A stretch of DNA of 46,594 nucleotides, from assembly GCA_002495905.1 (NCBI GenBank), contig DAHJ01000034.1, forward strand, positions 1 to 46,594. The letters are read 5' to 3'. The stretch comes from Thaumarchaeota archaeon UBA223 (GTDB lineage Archaea; Thermoproteota; Nitrososphaeria; Nitrososphaerales; UBA57). Below the pieces are notes generated by a model. It did no database searches, had not been told where the DNA came from, and saw nothing but the letters and a program-made list of their open reading frames with translations. Below, piece by piece: positions 1 through 7,925 of this stretch. How positions within the stretch are numbered: the stretch's first letter is position 1; every line of letters begins with the position of its first letter. The translations under genes and the position numbers were made by a program.

Positions 1-1
1 G

Positions 2-388
2 AGACGTGATAATTATCAGAGGCGTGATTACAATTCATGGGATAGAGATGACACACCTGTTGAAAAGAATTTTTCAGAGGTTGAAGAAATGCCTGTTGAA
101 CTTGTTACTAAAGCAAAAGAAATATTAACAGAATTAGAAGGAAGTTTGGAAGCACATTTGTTTGATTCAAGTATGAATGAAGTACTAAAAGTACCTGTAA
201 ATGAATTAGTAAAGACTCTTGAAGATAGTAATGATTCAGAATATTTAATATTTGATGGGATTGTTACTGAGAGATTAATTGAACTAGCAGATACAAATGG
301 TATAAAATCAATAATTACAAACAGAATAGGAAACATAAAGAATAATAAAACTTCTTTAAAGATAGTTACATTTAATCAGATAAGATAA
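2..388 (+). CDS. dnaG: Archaeal DnaG primase-like protein, C-terminal part (5' truncated)
   Basis: This is the 3' end of a gene that starts before the window; the frame is open from base 2 with no stop. The C-terminal segment (EYLIFDGIVTERLIELADTN, then a RIGNI motif and a KIVTFNQI ending) matches the conserved C-terminus of archaeal DnaG, which carries the TOPRIM fold further upstream and associates with the archaeal exosome as well as having primase activity. An Arg/Asp-rich linker (residues 1-25 of the visible part) precedes the C-terminal domain. The pelota gene starts 3 bases after its stop, so the two are probably co-transcribed. The catalytic TOPRIM part is not visible, so the call rests on the C-terminal domain only. 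Confidence 0.75.
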   Translation, partial: RRDNYQRRDYNSWDRDDTPVEKNFSEVEEMPVELVTKAKEILTELEGSLEAHLFDSSMNEVLKVPVNELVKTLEDSNDSEYLIFDGIVTERLIELADTNGIKSIITNRIGNIKNNKTSLKIVTFNQIR

Positions 389-391
389 ACA

Positions 392-1459
392 ATGTTAATT
401 AATAGGCTTAGAAAAAAGCCTGGAATAGCTGTTGTAACACCTGAGAGTACTGAGGATTTATGGGTACTAAGGAGAATTCTAAAGAATGGAGATATAATTA
501 CTAGTCAAACAAAACGAGTAATAAAAAATCAGAAAGAATTTACAAGACCAGACAAAGGAGAAAGAATTAATGTCAAATTATCAATAGAATTAGAAAATAT
601 TTCCATAGATCAAGTATTAGAAAGAATTCGTGTTTCAGGTAAAATAACAGAAACAACAGATGATTCAATAAGCAAAGGATCATATCATTCATTGAATATA
701 ACATTAGGAAATTCTATTGCAATTTCAAAGAAAGAATTAGAAGACTTTCAGATTGGATTGTTAAAAAAGAGAGGTAAAAAATCAGATCGATATATAATTA
801 TTACAATAGATAGAAGGCAAGCAGGATTAGGACTAGTAACTGGGACTCATTTACGGGTTTTTCCTGACATTTTATCAGGTTTAGCCGGAAAGATGTATAA
901 AACAAAAGCAACGTTAGATACATTTTTTGAGGAATTAATAAAGAGTATTGCAAATATTGATGGAGATAATACAAATATTGTAGTAACAGGTCCTACGGAA
1001 GTAAAAAGATCATTCACAAATTATGTGGGAGAAAAGAAACAGAAAATTCATAAAAAAATTACAATAATTGATGGCATAGATTTAGCAGGACAAGAAGGAG
1101 TGTATATGGCTTTAAAACATCCATCGATTAAGGAATTTATGAAGAATTCAGAATTGTCTTCTGCATCGTTGGCAATAGAAGATGCAATAAATAGAATTTC
1201 TAAGAATGACAATAAAGTATCTTATAGTTTTAAGGATGTGAAAAAAGTTGCAAATATGGGAGCAATTGAAAAAGTTATGATATCAAGTAAAATTTTTGAG
1301 TTAATTGAAGAGGAAGAAATAATAATATTACTAGATGAAGTTGAAAAATATGATGGTCAAATCTATCTTTTAGATAGTTCTACAGAAGTAGGAAAGCAAA
1401 TAGATTCAGTTGGCGGAATAATATCATTATTAAGATATCCAGTCTATGATGTAGATTGA
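392..1459 (+). CDS. pelA: Pelota homologue (aPelota/Dom34), ribosome rescue factor
   Basis: At 355 aa it has the usual length of archaeal Pelota. It acts in the cytoplasm with the aEF1A or ABCE1 GTPase/ATPase to split stalled ribosomes, without the GGQ motif of aRF1. The N-terminal Sm-like domain shows the typical TPESTEDLWVLRRILKNGD segment (residues ~16-34), followed by a central domain with GTHLRVFPD and a C-terminal eRF1_3-like domain ending with the GG-I-LRYP signature (GGIISLLRYP). The ATG start lies 3 bases after the dnaG stop, implying coupling to that gene. Its 3' end overlaps the convergent cutA gene by 16 bases. Confidence 0.93.
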   Translation: MLINRLRKKPGIAVVTPESTEDLWVLRRILKNGDIITSQTKRVIKNQKEFTRPDKGERINVKLSIELENISIDQVLERIRVSGKITETTDDSISKGSYHSLNITLGNSIAISKKELEDFQIGLLKKRGKKSDRYIIITIDRRQAGLGLVTGTHLRVFPDILSGLAGKMYKTKATLDTFFEELIKSIANIDGDNTNIVVTGPTEVKRSFTNYVGEKKQKIHKKITIIDGIDLAGQEGVYMALKHPSIKEFMKNSELSSASLAIEDAINRISKNDNKVSYSFKDVKKVANMGAIEKVMISSKIFELIEEEEIIILLDEVEKYDGQIYLLDSSTEVGKQIDSVGGIISLLRYPVYDVD

Positions 1460-1755
1460 ATCAACCAGTTTAAATAAGAATTATTAACATTATCAACTTC
1501 AAAATCAATAATTTCAGGAATATCATAACCATGTTTATCAGAAATAAAATTACGTAAATCAGAAACATTAGAACTTGTTGTTTTGAAAATTACAAGAAAT
1601 TCGTCAGAAGATTCTATAGAATTTTTCCATGTATAAATAGAATTAACAGGAAAGATATTAGCGCATGCGGCAAGTTTTTCTTGAACAACAGTATGGGAAA
1701 TTTCTTTTGCTTCTTCTAATGTAGAAAAGGTTGAGATAAGAATATTACATTTCAT
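1444..1755 (-). CDS. cutA: CutA1 divalent-cation tolerance protein
   Basis: A 103-aa protein matching the CutA1 family in length and motifs: an N-terminal beta strand with ISTFSTLEEAKEISHTVV, the conserved LAACANIFPVNSIYTW segment, a KTT strand and a C-terminal H-GYDIPEII segment. CutA1 proteins form trimers of ferredoxin-like folds and are linked to copper and other divalent-metal tolerance, although the biochemical role is unsettled. The ATG start is clear. The gene converges on pelota and the coding ends overlap. It has no same-strand neighbour close enough to be an operon partner. Confidence 0.92.
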   Translation of the reverse strand: MKCNILISTFSTLEEAKEISHTVVQEKLAACANIFPVNSIYTWKNSIESSDEFLVIFKTTSSNVSDLRNFISDKHGYDIPEIIDFEVDNVNNSYLNWLIQSTS

Positions 1756-1804
1756 AAAAAATAATATGTAAAACTATTGAATAAAGTTAATCTTATACGT
1801 GTAA

Positions 1805-2386
1805 TTAGATTAATGCGAATATTCCTTCACGAATGAGTTTAATTGCAACTGCCCCTATTAGGAGTCCCATAATTCGTGAAATTGCTTGTGAACCATCCTT
1901 GCCAAGGAATTTTAGTAAACCAGAACCAAGACGTATACTACACCAGCAGATAAAAATTGATATTATAATAACAAAGAATTTTAAGAATAAGCCAGACATA
2001 ACAAGAACAAAACTAATACTACCAGGACCTGCAAGTATCGGAATAGCTAGAGGGAATACCGCAAGATTAGTTTCAGAATTTTTTTGAAGATAATTAGTAT
2101 TACGGCCAAGGACATAATCAATGGAAAAAATAAGTAAAACTAGGCCGCCAATTAATTTTAGATCGTTCATTGTAATTCCAAGTAGAATTAGTAAATATTC
2201 TCCAAAAAAACCAAAACCAAGTAAGATAAAAGTTGCAATTATTGCTGATTTATTAACAGTAGAAATACGTTCTTTTTTAGATAATTTACTAGTTAATGAA
2301 GAAAACACAGGTATGTTACCTACAGGATCAAGAATAGCGAGAAGGGTAATTAATGATTGTAGAAAAATTATCAGGTTAATATCCAT
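1805..2386 (-). CDS. MarC-family integral membrane protein
   Basis: A 193-aa polytopic membrane protein with about six hydrophobic segments. The MarC/SNARE-associated family signature is visible: an N-terminal LAILDPVGNIPVF motif in the first membrane segment and an AFPLAIPILAGPGSI-like motif (here LAVFPLAIPILAGPGSISFV) in the middle. The family is widespread in bacteria and archaea. Despite its name it is not established as a drug-resistance pump, and its transported substrate, if any, is unknown. I chose the ATG giving MDINLIIFLQ; a GTG four codons upstream is also possible. It is divergent from the tRNA thiolase gene across about 70 bases. Confidence 0.9.
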   Translation of the reverse strand: MDINLIIFLQSLITLLAILDPVGNIPVFSSLTSKLSKKERISTVNKSAIIATFILLGFGFFGEYLLILLGITMNDLKLIGGLVLLIFSIDYVLGRNTNYLQKNSETNLAVFPLAIPILAGPGSISFVLVMSGLFLKFFVIIISIFICWCSIRLGSGLLKFLGKDGSQAISRIMGLLIGAVAIKLIREGIFALI

Positions 2387-2457
2387 AATGTAGGTCACAC
2401 CTAACTAAATACATACTAAAGAATAAATCTATTTAGAAGATATAGGTAACGTATACT

Positions 2458-3393
2458 ATGGAAAATAAATGTACTAAATGTTCTGGAAATCCAGTTTATT
2501 TTAGAAAGTATTCAGGTGAGAGATTATGTTCAGAATGTTTTTCCAGTTCAATTATTGAAAAAGCGAGAAAAACCATAAAGAAACATAAAATGTTAAAATA
2601 TGGTGAAAAGATTGCAATTGGAGTATCAGGAGGAAAAGATAGTCTGGCATTACTTGATATTTTAGTAAAGATGCAAAGAGATAACGAATACGAATTAGTT
2701 GCAATAACAATTGATGAAGGAATTAAAAATTACAGAGATGAAGCAGTAGAATTGGCAATAAAAGCATGTAAGAAATATGATGTCAAACATGTTAATATGT
2801 CATTTAATGAATTATTCGGATTTACATTAGATAATGTTTTAGAAAACAGAAATGATGTAAAAACTACATCGTGTTCTATTTGTGGACCATTAAGAAGGAG
2901 AGGGATTGAATTAGCAGCTAAGAAGATCGGTGTAAACACAATAGCAACAGGGCATAATTTAGATGACATGTTACAAACTTTTATGATAAACCTATTGAGC
3001 GGTGATGTTTACAGAATTAAACAGTCAAAACCTTATTCAATGCCCAAAGAAGGTTTTGAATTTAAGAAAATCAAGCCATTTATGGAAATTTACGAGAATG
3101 AGATTGCATTTTATAGTTTTCAGAATAAATTACCTTTTCAATCTATAGATTGTCCACATATGAATGAGAATATTAGGAACGAATTGAGAGAAGTAGTAAA
3201 TAATCTCGAGAGCAACCATCCAGGTATAAAATTTAATTTAATGAAATCAATTGAAGATATAACAAAAAATATAGAACTAGACCCCAAGAAACTGGTTACA
3301 TGTTTAGTTTGTGGAAATAGTGCTTCAAGTAACCCTTGTAGTGTATGTAAAACAATTAGTTTGTCAGAAAAACTAACGAAATCAAGTTTGTAG
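2458..3393 (+). CDS. tRNA 2-thiolation enzyme of the TtuA/NcsA (Ctu1) family
   Basis: This 311-aa adenylating enzyme probably transfers sulfur to C2 of a tRNA uridine (U34 for NcsA/Ctu1, U54 for TtuA). The layout is an N-terminal zinc finger (CTKC and CSEC, residues 5-28), a PP-loop ATPase with SGGKDS (~residues 58-63), an adjacent Cys pair in CSICGPLRRRG, the GHNLDD motif, a third Cys in IDCPH, and a C-terminal zinc finger (CLVCGN and CSVC). The two Cys of CSIC plus the Cys of DCPH are the residues that bind an Fe-S cluster in characterised TtuA. Whether this protein modifies U34 or U54 cannot be decided from the sequence. ATG start; the next downstream gene on this strand encodes an ArsR-like regulator. 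Confidence 0.9.
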   Translation: MENKCTKCSGNPVYFRKYSGERLCSECFSSSIIEKARKTIKKHKMLKYGEKIAIGVSGGKDSLALLDILVKMQRDNEYELVAITIDEGIKNYRDEAVELAIKACKKYDVKHVNMSFNELFGFTLDNVLENRNDVKTTSCSICGPLRRRGIELAAKKIGVNTIATGHNLDDMLQTFMINLLSGDVYRIKQSKPYSMPKEGFEFKKIKPFMEIYENEIAFYSFQNKLPFQSIDCPHMNENIRNELREVVNNLESNHPGIKFNLMKSIEDITKNIELDPKKLVTCLVCGNSASSNPCSVCKTISLSEKLTKSSL

Positions 3394-3428
3394 ATACAAT
3401 TTGTTATAACTAGGTAACAATTTGTTAC
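3394..3428. promoter_or_regulatory. Tandem palindromic operator candidates upstream of the ArsR-like gene
   Basis: A perfect 15-bp inverted repeat, GTAACAATTTGTTAC (3414-3428), is preceded 21 bp upstream by an imperfect copy, ATACAATTTGTTAT (3394-3407). Both share the core ACAATTTGTTA. The 21-bp period puts both on the same DNA face, two helical turns apart. They lie between the thiolase stop and the promoter of the winged-helix regulator, so autoregulation is the simplest reading. That they are operators is inference. Confidence 0.5.
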
Positions 3429-3446
3429 TAACTTTTATAGTGAGAG

Positions 3447-3453
3447 TTTTATA
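3447..3453 (+). promoter_or_regulatory. TATA box for the ArsR-like gene (leaderless arrangement)
   Basis: The sequence TTTTATA is centred about 27 bases before the ATG, the usual archaeal TATA-to-start distance, so the mRNA would begin at or near the start codon. A second possible box (CTTTTATAG, around 3432-3440) lies closer to the palindromes. Confidence 0.4.
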
Positions 3454-3476
3454 CCAGAAATTCCTACCTAAAGTAA

Positions 3477-4160
3477 ATGAGTTATGAGAACCAAGAAATA
3501 GGGGAATTACTAGATTTATTAGGAAATGATACAAGGCGTAGAATATTAGAATCTTTAGCAAATGAACCTAAGTATTTTATACAATTATCAAAGGAAATAG
3601 GAGTTAGTCAACAAGCAGTCTTAAAACATTTATTTTTACTTGAGAAATTTGGTTTAATTGAATCATTTAAAGCTAAAAGTAACCTAGCAGCTCCAGATAG
3701 GAAATATTTTCAATTAAATAGATCAGTTTACTTGAGTATAGGAATAACAGGAAATTCTATGGAGATTAGAATGGAAAACATAAAAGGGCCAAATAAATCT
3801 AAAGTAAAAAACAAGTCTGTAACTGAAAATAAGAGAAAATACATTCAACGGGATAAAGAAATAACAGATATCTTGAAAAAGACAAAACATAATCTTGAGC
3901 TTATCGAACAAAGAATGGAAGAAATAGAAAATGAGAAAATAGGTTTGTTAAAAGACAAACAGAAAATATTACAAATTGCCCATCAAGTAATAAGAGAGTC
4001 ATTAGAAGAGGATTTAGCGAGAAGAATTTTATACTCAAACCTAAATTCAAGAGATTCAACAGATATTGAAGAATTATCAGAGATATTAAACACTAGAGAA
4101 AAAGAGATTAAGATTATTGTAAAGAGATTAGAAGATAGATTTTCAGTAGATTTGATTTAG
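3477..4160 (+). CDS. ArsR-like winged-helix transcriptional regulator with coiled-coil C-terminus
   Basis: Residues ~8-75 form an ArsR-type winged helix: LLGNDTRRRILESLANEP, then a recognition-helix region with GVSQQAVLKHLFLLEKFGLI. This family layout is common in archaea (for example SurR of Pyrococcus), but the CxxC redox switch of SurR is absent. Residues ~115-190 are rich in Lys/Glu and predicted to form a long coiled coil, probably for dimerisation or oligomerisation; a second short helical domain follows. Its own promoter region holds two palindromic copies of ACAATTTGTTA, the likely binding site. The ligand or signal is unknown. It ends 1 base before the convergent L10e stop. Confidence 0.85.
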   Translation: MSYENQEIGELLDLLGNDTRRRILESLANEPKYFIQLSKEIGVSQQAVLKHLFLLEKFGLIESFKAKSNLAAPDRKYFQLNRSVYLSIGITGNSMEIRMENIKGPNKSKVKNKSVTENKRKYIQRDKEITDILKKTKHNLELIEQRMEEIENEKIGLLKDKQKILQIAHQVIRESLEEDLARRILYSNLNSRDSTDIEELSEILNTREKEIKIIVKRLEDRFSVDLI

Positions 4161-4161
4161 T

Positions 4162-4659
4162 TTATTGGTTAATTGGGGATACAACAATAGAAGTATACCC
4201 AGGAAGTTTTGAAGATGCAGTTTTTAGTGCACGTTTAGCTTCAGGAATATGTTTTTCATAGGTACGAATTTCATAAATTACAGAACCAATATTAACTCGT
4301 GCGGCATGGCCAACAGGTTTTCCATAAGCACGTCTCATACCTTCCTGTAGTCGATCTGCACCAGCTGCAGCAATCATTTTATTTTCGCTAATTATAGTAT
4401 GAGGATATAGTTTAACAGATAATTGATAATTAGTTTCTGGGATAACTTTATTCATTTTTTTATTTGCGCCAACTCTGGCAGCTTCAAGTGCATTATCACG
4501 AATTTGGCATTTTTCTTTAGCAACTAATTGTATTTTGACTTCGTAATCAGAATTACGTGCTCCAGTGTTAAAACGTGCAATTCTAACAGTAGGTGTGCCT
4601 GGAGCATATTTCTTACTCAGTGGCATACCGTTTGGAACTCTATAATTACGACCATTCAT
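4162..4659 (-). CDS. rpl10e: 50S ribosomal protein L10e (uL16 family)
   Basis: A 165-aa large-subunit protein at the A-site/P-site region of the ribosome. The archaeal L10e signature is clear: NYRVPNG near the N-terminus, a basic central region, IAAAGADRLQEGMRRAYGKPVGHAARV (split here as positions ~110-136), and a C-terminal region with LPGYTSIVV. I start the protein at the ATG giving MNGRNYRVPNG; the open frame extends 41 codons further upstream, but that part is Leu/Ile-rich and unlike L10e. It is divergent from the Trm11-like gene, leaving 59 bases for two promoters. Confidence 0.95.
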   Translation of the reverse strand: MNGRNYRVPNGMPLSKKYAPGTPTVRIARFNTGARNSDYEVKIQLVAKEKCQIRDNALEAARVGANKKMNKVIPETNYQLSVKLYPHTIISENKMIAAAGADRLQEGMRRAYGKPVGHAARVNIGSVIYEIRTYEKHIPEAKRALKTASSKLPGYTSIVVSPINQ

Positions 4660-4718
4660 TATAAGATATTCAAGATTAAGGATATAATTAAGTGTGTTTA
4701 AACAATTTGGAATACAAC

Positions 4719-5885
4719 ATGGATAGATTTCTAATAGTATTAGTAAATGAGGTTCTATCTCAAGCAGAATTAATAATAGCATTAACTAAATCAGGAATTA
4801 AGTTTCAGATATTAGAAAAAAATGAGACATTTGTAATTCTAGATGTGGAAAATAAGGAAGAATTAACGAATCTAGGCGGGATATACAAAATAGGTAAAAT
4901 AATTTGTTCGAGTAGTTCAGTAGAAGGAATATTAGAGAAAATAAGAAAAGATAGAAAATTAATTATGTTGGATGATAAACAACAATGGAACCTAAGTTAT
5001 TATTCAGATGAAATAATTAATATGGATATTTATGAGGAATTACAAAATGGTTTAGCGAGTTTAATAAAAGAAAATTCAACGAAAACGAAATTTATTAGAA
5101 ATAACATGAAATCAGAGAATTTTATAGAATTATCAGTAGATAAAGAAAAAAAGGATGCAATAAAAATATTGGTAGGGAAAAATAAAGAGAAATATTATGT
5201 TGCCGAGAACATAATCAGTATAAAATCTTCAAATTTTATTGACCGAGATTTAAGTAGACCATATCAAGATTCTCGAATTAGTTTATCACCAAGAACGGCA
5301 AGAATGTTAGTAAATATGTTAGGATTAGAAAAGGGTAAAACAATTTTAGATCCGTTTTGTGGAACGGGGACTTTTTTAATCGAGTCAATAATACAAGGAT
5401 ATAAAGTAATTGGAGTAGATAATAGAAAAGAATGTGTGGCAGGAACAAAAAAGAATCTTCTATGGATAATGAAAGAACAGAAACTAAATAATAAAATTAG
5501 ATATGTTAAACAAGATAATGCAGAGAAACTTTCTACCATCAATTCATTGTCAGTTGATGGAATAGTAACAGAACCAATTCTATTACCAAATTTTAAGAAT
5601 AATCCAAATTTTGAAATGGCAGAAAATGAATTAAGAAAATCAAAGGCAGTATATGAACACTCATTACTGGCAATGTATAGGGTTTTGAATAATAATGGAA
5701 AAGTATGCATAGTCACGCCTAGGATAAAAACAAGAGATAATCGATATATTACATTCAGTTTTAAAAAAATGTTAAAGAAAGCAGGATTTATTTTAGATGA
5801 TAGACTAAATGAACAGCCATTTGTAATGAAGCCATCTGGAGATCAGAAAGTCTTGAGAGAGATATGGTTATTAAAAAAGAGTTAA
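4719..5885 (+). CDS. Trm11/Trm-G10-like RNA methyltransferase (UPF0020 fold)
   Basis: A 388-aa SAM-dependent methyltransferase. The C-terminal catalytic domain has motif I DPFCGTGTFLIE (around residue 213) with upstream SRPYQDSRISLSPRTARMLV, which fits the archaeal Trm11/Trm-G10 family that makes N2-methylguanosine at tRNA position 10. The N-terminal ~160 residues would hold the THUMP/NFLD RNA-binding part but are too diverged to confirm. The usual motif IV (DPPY) is replaced by TEPILLP, so the exact target is uncertain. I start at the ATG giving MDRFLIVLVN rather than the GTG nine codons upstream. Its stop codon overlaps that of the convergent trmJ gene. Confidence 0.75.
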   Translation: MDRFLIVLVNEVLSQAELIIALTKSGIKFQILEKNETFVILDVENKEELTNLGGIYKIGKIICSSSSVEGILEKIRKDRKLIMLDDKQQWNLSYYSDEIINMDIYEELQNGLASLIKENSTKTKFIRNNMKSENFIELSVDKEKKDAIKILVGKNKEKYYVAENIISIKSSNFIDRDLSRPYQDSRISLSPRTARMLVNMLGLEKGKTILDPFCGTGTFLIESIIQGYKVIGVDNRKECVAGTKKNLLWIMKEQKLNNKIRYVKQDNAEKLSTINSLSVDGIVTEPILLPNFKNNPNFEMAENELRKSKAVYEHSLLAMYRVLNNNGKVCIVTPRIKTRDNRYITFSFKKMLKKAGFILDDRLNEQPFVMKPSGDQKVLREIWLLKKS

Positions 5886-6583
5886 AATCGTTTCTCAAGA
5901 TGTAATTTAATTTTTTGAGCTAAACCTAACAGAATACTATTTTCTCTTGGAGAAGGTTTTGAACGTTTAAGAATATTGAAGAAACTTTTCTCGACTAAAT
6001 TAATTTTATGAGATGGCAGATCAAGTGTTCTTACAATATCAGAATATGCTTCTACAGTTCGATTAACTTCATGTTTATTTGCAATATCGCGTTCAATAAG
6101 TTCGTAATTTGTTAATTCATAAAGAACTATAGACAATGCATGGCTGATATTAAGAGTAGGATATTCAGAACTTGTAGGAATATTGATAATAAAATCAATT
6201 GATTGCATTTCTTCATTAGTTAGACCAGTAGTATCACGTCCAAATATAATACAGACTTTTTTACCAAAATCTTTGATAGATGAACGAATATCTGAAACGG
6301 CAATACTTTGACGAGGACTAAGACCACGATGACTAGTTATTGCAGTAGTGGCAATCAGAGTGTCAAAATTATTTAGATCGTCAAATTCAATATTTTGAAT
6401 ATTTTCAAGAAGGTCAACGGCATGAGATGCAAATGGACGTGCTTCCTCTATATTGACTTGAGAATTAACAACTAAGAGATTATGAAAGCCAAAATTTTTC
6501 ATAATGCGAGCTACATAACCAAGATTAATAGGATATTGTGGTTCAATTAGGCATATAGAGATTTCATCTTCAGAATTTGACAT
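5882..6583 (-). CDS. trmJ: TrmJ-like tRNA 2'-O-methyltransferase (SPOUT/SpoU family)
   Basis: This 233-aa SPOUT enzyme has the three knot motifs of TrmJ: motif 1 LIEPQYPINLGYVARIMKNF near the N-terminus, motif 2 CIIFGRDTTGLTNEEM in the middle, and motif 3 IPTSSEYPTLNISHALSIVLYE. TrmJ methylates the ribose 2'-OH of tRNA position 32, archaeal enzymes being mostly C32-specific. A C-terminal helical extension (residues ~170-233) is typical of TrmJ dimers. It is the last gene of the leftward translation block, 39 bases after the Mtq2-like gene, and its terminal codon overlaps the convergent Trm11-like gene by 4 bp. Confidence 0.88.
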   Translation of the reverse strand: MSNSEDEISICLIEPQYPINLGYVARIMKNFGFHNLLVVNSQVNIEEARPFASHAVDLLENIQNIEFDDLNNFDTLIATTAITSHRGLSPRQSIAVSDIRSSIKDFGKKVCIIFGRDTTGLTNEEMQSIDFIINIPTSSEYPTLNISHALSIVLYELTNYELIERDIANKHEVNRTVEAYSDIVRTLDLPSHKINLVEKSFFNILKRSKPSPRENSILLGLAQKIKLHLEKRF

Positions 6584-6622
6584 TTATTAGATTTTCACAA
6601 TTAATAATCATCAAACAGATAA

Positions 6623-7165
6623 TTATTTTTTATGCATGATTTCAATGATGTATAATTCTTCAAAAAATAGTTTCTTTTTTAGTAATATATTTACAGAAAG
6701 TGATTCAGAAATAGTCTCGAGATATTTGTTTATGGGAGTGAGATTAGATTGCAGGAAGATTATTCTACCAGTTTTTTTTATTATATTAAGAGAGATTTCA
6801 AGCCATTCAATAGTTAATTCTAATCCAGTTTTTCCACCATCTGTAGCTCTATCAGTATAATTATCATGTGGAAGATAAGGAGGATTGAAAACGATTAGAT
6901 CAAAAGTTTCTGAATTAAACATATTTGGGCCATCTCCTAAGATTAAATCAACATTATTATGTAAATTGAGTTTTTGTAGAAATGAGATAGCATAATCAAT
7001 AGATTCTTGATTAATATCAATACCAACTACGTAATTATTATTAGAAGAGAGAGATTGAAGAATTATTCCAGAACCAATGCCAATTTCGAGGGTTTTGAGA
7101 TTATTTAGATTTACAATAGCTTTGAGTAATAATTCGCTGTCATCAGATGGTTGATATACGCTCAT
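6623..7165 (-). CDS. Mtq2/HemK-like N5-glutamine methyltransferase
   Basis: A compact 180-aa SAM-dependent methyltransferase with the motif I loop LEIGIGSGII and the catalytic NPPYLP motif, and with no N-terminal domain. That size and NPPY motif match Mtq2 and its archaeal homologues, which methylate the Gln of the GGQ motif in release factor aRF1. In eukaryotes and Haloferax the activity depends on the activator Trm112. The gene sits 5 bases after ksgA in the same leftward operon, consistent with a role in translation. A Trm112-domain protein is encoded elsewhere in this window, within the sugar cluster. Confidence 0.85.
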   Translation of the reverse strand: MSVYQPSDDSELLLKAIVNLNNLKTLEIGIGSGIILQSLSSNNNYVVGIDINQESIDYAISFLQKLNLHNNVDLILGDGPNMFNSETFDLIVFNPPYLPHDNYTDRATDGGKTGLELTIEWLEISLNIIKKTGRIIFLQSNLTPINKYLETISESLSVNILLKKKLFFEELYIIEIMHKK

Positions 7166-7170
7166 GATAG

Positions 7171-7911
7171 TTATTCAACATTAAGAGATTTGACGAGTGA
7201 TACAATGATAGCTGGAGGAAATTCATGAATTCGTTTAGAGAGATCAAAATTATCGCTGCAATAAGATACGATAGATTCGTGTTGATTAAGGAGATTCAGT
7301 ATAGAACCAAGTTGTTTGCGTCGGAATGAAAATAGTTTTTTAATAATTAAGATTTCATTATTTGTCAATGTATTCCTTGATTTTATGACTGCAAGAGTAG
7401 AATTTATTTTGGGAGGAGGATGAAAAGCAGAAGGAGGGATTGTTTCAATAGGTTTGATATCAAGACAATATTGTGAAACAACACTAATTGATCTATAACT
7501 ATCACGATTAATAGCAGATATCAATTTATCAGTGAATTCTTTCTGTAAAATAACTGTAGCATTTTTGAATTTTTGATTGATTAACCAGTAAATAAAACGT
7601 TCAGATTCAGAATAAGGTAAACTAGAGACAAATATATCAAACTTACCTTCATAATTAAAACCGTCAATATTTAATAAAGTAAGATTAGAATATTTTGAGA
7701 GTTTAGTTAAAGAAGAATTATAGAGATTTGAATCAATTTCAGAGGATACAACGGATTTTGCTTTTTCGCAAAGATGTTTAGTGAGAATGCCATTACCAGT
7801 ACCGATTTCGTAAATGGAGTCATGAGAAGTTATTGACGAATTCTCAATGAATTTGTCAACAATACTTTCATTAACAAGAAAGTTTTGACCATAACGGTTT
7901 GTTAATTTCAT
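7171..7911 (-). CDS. ksgA: KsgA/Dim1 rRNA adenine N6-dimethyltransferase
   Basis: This 246-aa enzyme dimethylates two adjacent adenosines near the 3' end of 16S rRNA, a late small-subunit assembly step. Visible motifs are the N-terminal YGQNFLVN, motif I IYEIGTGNGILTKHL, the acidic residue of motif II (SSEIDSN), motif IV with LPYS, and the C-terminal IPPSAFHPPPKINS segment typical of the family. Oddity: motif IV reads SLPY where almost all members have NLPY (or NIPY), replacing the Asn that contacts the target adenine. It follows DUF655, a conserved archaeal pairing, by 14 bases. Confidence 0.93.
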   Translation of the reverse strand: MKLTNRYGQNFLVNESIVDKFIENSSITSHDSIYEIGTGNGILTKHLCEKAKSVVSSEIDSNLYNSSLTKLSKYSNLTLLNIDGFNYEGKFDIFVSSLPYSESERFIYWLINQKFKNATVILQKEFTDKLISAINRDSYRSISVVSQYCLDIKPIETIPPSAFHPPPKINSTLAVIKSRNTLTNNEILIIKKLFSFRRKQLGSILNLLNQHESIVSYCSDNFDLSKRIHEFPPAIIVSLVKSLNVE

Positions 7912-7925
7912 AAATATGTATCAAA

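Noticed and set aside
2391..2403. Short inverted repeat TAGGT-CAC-ACCTA between marC and the thiolase gene
   Set aside because: Only 5-bp arms; expected by chance in AT-rich DNA, and no regulator gene is linked.
4660..4782. N-terminal extension of L10e (41 codons, Leu/Ile-rich)
   Set aside because: L10e does not have such an extension and the extra part overlaps the divergent gene; the ATG giving MNGRNYR is the natural start.
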